From Pogona vitticeps (lineage: Eukaryota > Chordata > Lepidosauria > Squamata > Agamidae), in the NCBI RefSeq assembly GCF_051106095.1, contig NC_135787.1:176697501-176761500 (forward strand): a stretch of DNA of 64,000 nt, given 5' to 3'. This document shows positions 60,203 to 64,000 of the stretch, in pieces (position 1 is the stretch's first letter; every line of letters starts with the position of its first letter). The position numbers and the translations under genes are program-made. Under the pieces are notes generated by a model, which saw nothing but the letters and a program-made list of their open reading frames with translations, made no database searches and had not been told where the DNA came from.

Positions 60203-60425
60203 AGCGTGGTTGAAATGACCAGATAGGCGGGGTATAAATAGAGTAAGTAAGTAGGTAGGTAGGTAGGTAGGTAGGTAGGTAGGTAGGTAGGTAGGTAGGT
60301 AGGTAGGTAGGTAGGTAGATTCCTTTTTCTTTGTTTGTTTGCTTGTTTGTATTTTTTGTTTGTTTGTTCAGTTTATATCCTGCTTCCATTTGTGTCGCAG
60401 CACTACTCTGGGCACGTTACAACTT
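60203..60425 (-). mobile_element. LINE tail with (GTAG)n expansion
   Basis: The words agataggcggggtataaata (60220) and, in reverse, gtttatatcctgcttccatt (60370) are LINE-tail wording on opposite strands. Between them lies a (GTAG)n run at 60244-60319. Confidence 0.5.
60244..60319. repeat. (GTAG)n microsatellite
   Basis: About 17 perfect GTAG units after two GTAA units, 40 bases downstream of the larger array and with the complementary motif. Confidence 0.95.
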
Positions 60426-60699
60426 GTAAAAGTCCTGGGGGATGTAGTGCCAAACACCATTCCTTGTAGCATGGTTGGAATATTTACACCCCGCTCTTAA
60501 GACCAAAAGGTTTGCCCATTCTCTGTGATTGCTTGGATATTAGAATTACCAAGATAACACATAACAGCGCTCAAGCCCTTCATAAAGATAAGATCACATT
60601 GAAGGATCATCTGTATTTGTACCCTGACAGCCAAATGGCTTAGGAAGCTGATAGGAATGTCCTGAAAGGGATGCTTCTGATCTCTGCACGTAGCCTCAC

Positions 60700-60776
60700 A
60701 TTTCAGTGTCATTTGCTTGATCCATGATTTTGTACTTTCATTCATTCCATTGTTTGCACTGTTTTATTGTAAGCCA
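60700..60776 (+). mobile_element. L2-type LINE 3' end, left part, split by BovB
   Basis: The words ttgtttgcactgttttattg, taagcca continue at 62203 as attgtaagccacgttgaatc, then ggggagtagaatataaatca. This is an L2 3' end interrupted by the BovB insertion. Confidence 0.55.
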
Positions 60777-62202
60777 GTGCAGGTGATGGCATTCCAGTTG
60801 AACTATTTAAAATCTTAAAAGATGACGCTGTTAAGGTGCTACACTCGATATGCCAGCAAATTTGGAAAACTCAGCAGTGACCAGAGGATTGGAAAAGGTC
60901 AGTCTACATCCCAGTCCCAAAGAAGGACAGTGCCAAAGAATGCTCCATCTACTGTACAATTGCACTCATTTCCCACGCTAGCAAGGTTATGCTCAATATC
61001 CTACAAGGTAGGCTTCAGCAGTATGTGGACCGAGAACTCCCAGAAGTACAAGCTGAATTCAAAAGGGGCAGAGGAACTAGAGACCAAATTGCTAACATGC
61101 ACTGGATTATGGAGAAAGCCAGAGAGTTCCAGAAAAATGTCTACTTCTGTTTCATTGACTACACAAAAGCCTTTGACTATGTGGACCACAGCAAACTAAG
61201 GCAAGTTCTTAAAGAAATGGGAGTGCCTGACCACCTTATCTATTTCCTGAGAAACCTATATGTGGGACAGGAAGCAGCAGTTAGAACTGGATATGGAACA
61301 ACTGATTGGTTCAAAATTGGGAAAAGAGTATGACAAAGTTGTATATTGTCCCCATGCTTATTTAACGTATATGCAGAATACATCATGCAGAAGGCAGGAC
61401 TGGATGAATCCCAAACCAGAATTAAGACTGCCGGAAGAAATATCAACAACCTCAGATATGCAGATGTAACCACTCTGATGGCAGAAAGTGAGGAGGAATT
61501 AAAGAACCTCTTAAGGAGAGTGAGAGGAGAGTGCAAAAAAGTTGTCTGAAAAACTAAGATCATGGCCACTGGTCCTACCAGCTCCTGGCAAATAGAAGGG
61601 AAAGATATGGAGGCAGTGACAGATTTTATTTTCTTGGGCTCCGTGATCACTACAGATGGTGACAGCAGTCACGAAATTAAGACACCTGCTTCTTGGGAGG
61701 AAAGCAATGACAAACCTAGACAGCGTCTTAAAAAGCAGAGACATCACTGACAAAGGTCCACATAGTCAAAGCTATGGTTTTTCCTATAGTGATGTATGGA
61801 AGTGAGAGCTGGACCATAAAGAAGGCTGACCTCCAAAGAATTGATGCTTTTGAATTGTGGTGCTGGAGGAGGCTCTTGAGAGTCCCCTGGACTGCAAGGA
61901 GAACAAACCTATCAATAGTGAAGGAAATCAACCCTGAGTGCTCACTGGAAGGACAGATCCTGAAGCTTCAATACTTTGGCCATCTCATGAGAAGAGAAGA
62001 CTCCCTGGAAAAGACCTTGATGTTGGGAAAGTGTGAAGGCAAGAGAAGAGGACAACAGAGGACAAGGTTGGGCAGTGCCATCGAAGCAACCAACATGAAT
62101 TTGACCAAACTCTGAGAGGCAGTGGAAGACAGGAGGGCCTGGCATGCTCTGCTCCATGGGGTCACGAAGAGTCGGACACAACGACTAAACAACAACAACA
62201 AA
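60777..62202 (+). mobile_element. BovB LINE, 5'-truncated, flanked by 11-bp target duplication
   Basis: The 11 bases attgtaagcca stand at 60766-60776 and 62203-62213. The plus strand encodes GRLQQYVDRELPEVQAEFKR, FCFIDYTKAFDYVDHSKLRQ (motif A), NINNLRYADVTTLMAESEEE (motif C as YADV, where active copies have YADD), DFIFLGSVITTDGDSSHEIK, MVFPIVMYGSESWTIKKADL, CWRRLLRVPWTARRTNLSIV and the end with LHGVTKSRTQRLNN-type wording, then gactaaacaacaacaacaaa. Frames change several times (near 61000, 61340 and 61680), so it is inactive. About 1.43 kb remains. Confidence 0.92.
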
Positions 62203-62275
62203 ATTGTAAGCCACGTTGAATCTCATTCATGCATGGGGAGTAGAATATAAATCAAATAAACATGGAAGGCATCTT
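62203..62275 (+). mobile_element. L2-type LINE 3' end, right part
   Basis: Continuation of the split L2 tail: attgtaagccacgttgaatc, then gagtagaatataaatcaaat. It ends in an AAT-rich tail. Confidence 0.5.
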
Positions 62276-62559
62276 TGTTTATCACTATATGGCTAACATA
62301 TGTGAATAGGACTTGGGGGGATCATGTTTCTTGTCCCCAGTGAGCCATGAAACTCACTGAGACACTTTGGATTAGCCATTCTCTTCCTCTGCTTGACTTT
62401 CCTGATGAAGCTGTTGTGAGGATAAATATGGGGGTGTGGTGGGAAGAGCCATTTATACCATTTTGAGTGCATTGGAAGAAAGCCAGGATAAAGATGCAAT
62501 TAACAAGTACATAATAAATAAATATACCTGTTCCTTTTTAAAGCTACATATCTGAACTA

Positions 62560-62901
62560 GTAATCTTCAGTTCTGATCTTGTGTAGTGAATTTTGTAAGC
62601 CTCTTTTCCCCATTATTCCCTCCTTCCTTTCCTGCCCTTTTTTCAACCTAAGTCATCTTAGGTTAAAAAAATTTCTCCCCCTAGTAGTAGAGGACAGATT
62701 AACCAGTTTTGCATTAGTTCCTATGGAAACTAATGCTTTGACTTACAAGCGGCACCTCTACATACAAACAAAAAACAGCCGAAACGGATTAATTGAGTTT
62801 CAGTGCATTTCAATGGGAAATGCTGATTCGACTTACGAACATTTTGACTTACGAACTTCTTCTGGGACGGATTGAGTTCGTAAGTCGAGGCACCGCTGCA
62901 T
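62560..62901 (+). mobile_element. Tigger 3' end, short copy
   Basis: The words tttccccattattccctcct, ttctccccctagtagtagag, ttagttcctatggaaactaa and tgacttacaagcggcacctc parallel the 3' part of the 8-kb Tigger (12060-12226). The end taagtcgaggcaccgctg followed by CA is close to the usual Tigger terminus. The left limit is approximate. Confidence 0.7.
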
Positions 62902-62929
62902 GCATATATATAGTATACTTGTTTTTAGC

Positions 62930-63115
62930 TTTAATATTGCCCTTTAATGATGTAAGATGCTTCTTTGTTCTTAGCTTTAAATATTATATTTTCATGATGT
63001 TAACCACTATTGTATACTAATTGTTTTCAACTTCAAATATTATCTTTCAATGTTGTAAGCTGCGTTGGGTAGAAAAGCCAGGTAAAAATATTTTTTAAAA
63101 AATAAATAAAATATT
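62930..63115 (+). mobile_element. L2-type LINE 3' tail
   Basis: It holds two similar blocks (ttcttagctttaaatattat, ttttcaacttcaaatattat), then tgttgtaagctgcgttgggt and an AAATA tail, which is the usual L2 3' end wording. Confidence 0.55.
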
Positions 63116-63379
63116 TATACCAGCTATGGAAAGGTAATGGTGAAACTGTACAGGGGATATTTACAAATAATATAAAGGTACAGACTTATGGTTTATGTTA
63201 TAACATTTACATCACTGTTACAGGGTGATGGTCATATTACTCATATAAAGGAGGAAAGTAGCAAGTGAACTCTTCTTAGAACAGTGATAGATGAGAACAC
63301 TCCATTGGATCAGCTGTGTTTCTGTTGAAATCCTGATATTTTTCTTGGACATGCTTTGTGGATTGTGTAGCGACTCCTT

Positions 63380-63480
63380 TCGTGAAGACATAAGAGCTGG
63401 AAGCTAGCCGTCTTGAGTCCCTCCACAGGGAGAAAGACAGGTTACAAATTAAAGGAATTAATGAATGATTAAATAAATGT
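63380..63480 (+). mobile_element. L2-type LINE 3' tail, short
   Basis: The words tagccgtcttgagtccctcc and acagggagaaagacaggtta, then an AATAAAT-rich end, match the L2 tail at 24.54-24.60 kb. Confidence 0.55.
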
Positions 63481-64000
63481 CTGTGTAAATAAGTAACTTT
63501 CCCAAGTTAAATTTTTAAAATTATATATTTATTTAATTGGGGAAAAAACACTTCCTCTGACAAGTGCCTTTTCACGTTTCCCTGGTGTAAACATTTTTAC
63601 TGGACAACTACATGACAACATTCAGAGAAGAGCAAAACCTGAAAGATGGTTACATCTGGTTTACATGTTAATTCAGGAAATATGATTTAGTTCTGTTTGT
63701 ATTAAAATACAAATCAAATTTCTTCCCTGTTCCCACTGAAAGGTCAGTTGCCCTACCTTATTTCAAGCCCTGCTGTTTTCTCAACTGAACTGCACACTCT
63801 TTTTTTTTTTTCTGGAAAGACTGACTTTGTCTTAGAAACCGATAAACCCTGAGATAAAACATTTTGGTATTGAAAGGAATTGTCTTGGTTTAACTAGTTC
63901 CTCAGGTACTTCCAAATATTACAGTCCTCAGCATCTTCACCTACTGACCTCCATGTTTACTGTCAACTAAGAATGTTTTTCTTTATTTAAACACTGGCCT

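Overview
The window looks like nuclear DNA from a squamate reptile, most likely a lizard. The evidence is a BovB-type RTE LINE in several copies, squamate-style tRNA SINEs, Tigger and hAT DNA transposons with short non-autonomous relatives, CR1/L2 LINE tails, and copia-type and DIRS-type retroelement fossils. Microsatellites are long and abundant, coding density is very low, and the only host gene found has vertebrate GT-AG introns. All identifications were made by reading the sequence from memory of these families; nothing was searched or aligned.

The one host gene is the 5' half of plakophilin-2 (PKP2), on the + strand. Coding exon 1 (26847-27054) lies in a CpG island (about 26040-27120). 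Exon 2 is 48878-48993, exon 3 is 52745-53433 and exon 4 is 55974-56109. The splices keep one reading frame of 383 codons, which covers the whole N-terminal head and the entry to the armadillo repeats. Exon 5 was not found, so intron 4 runs off the right edge. Introns 1, 2 and 3 are 21.8, 3.75 and 2.5 kb.

Layout: 1-8 kb is intergenic with old CR1 and RTE fragments. 8-19.3 kb is a nest of elements: a degraded Tigger with a copia-type fragment inside it (itself holding a SINE), then an R2-type reverse transcriptase fragment, DIRS-type and L2 pieces, a hAT element with exact target duplications, and a BovB copy. 19-26 kb holds SINEs, BovB tails, L2 tails and microsatellites. 26-27.1 kb is the PKP2 promoter and exon 1. 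The introns carry MITEs, SINEs, three more BovB copies (34.8, 44.1-46.9 and 60.8-62.2 kb) and two large compound tetranucleotide arrays (54.98-55.32 and 59.88-60.32 kb).

I found no tRNA or rRNA gene, no CRISPR array and no convincing undescribed system. The most informative observations are insertion histories that can be read from exact target-site duplications, a half-tRNA primer site in the copia fossil, a near-palindromic element, and a BovB whose polymerase core has been deleted. Large parts of the window (for example 0.8-3.2, 4.3-7.7, 38.5-43.6 and 56.1-59.9 kb) show nothing I can name.
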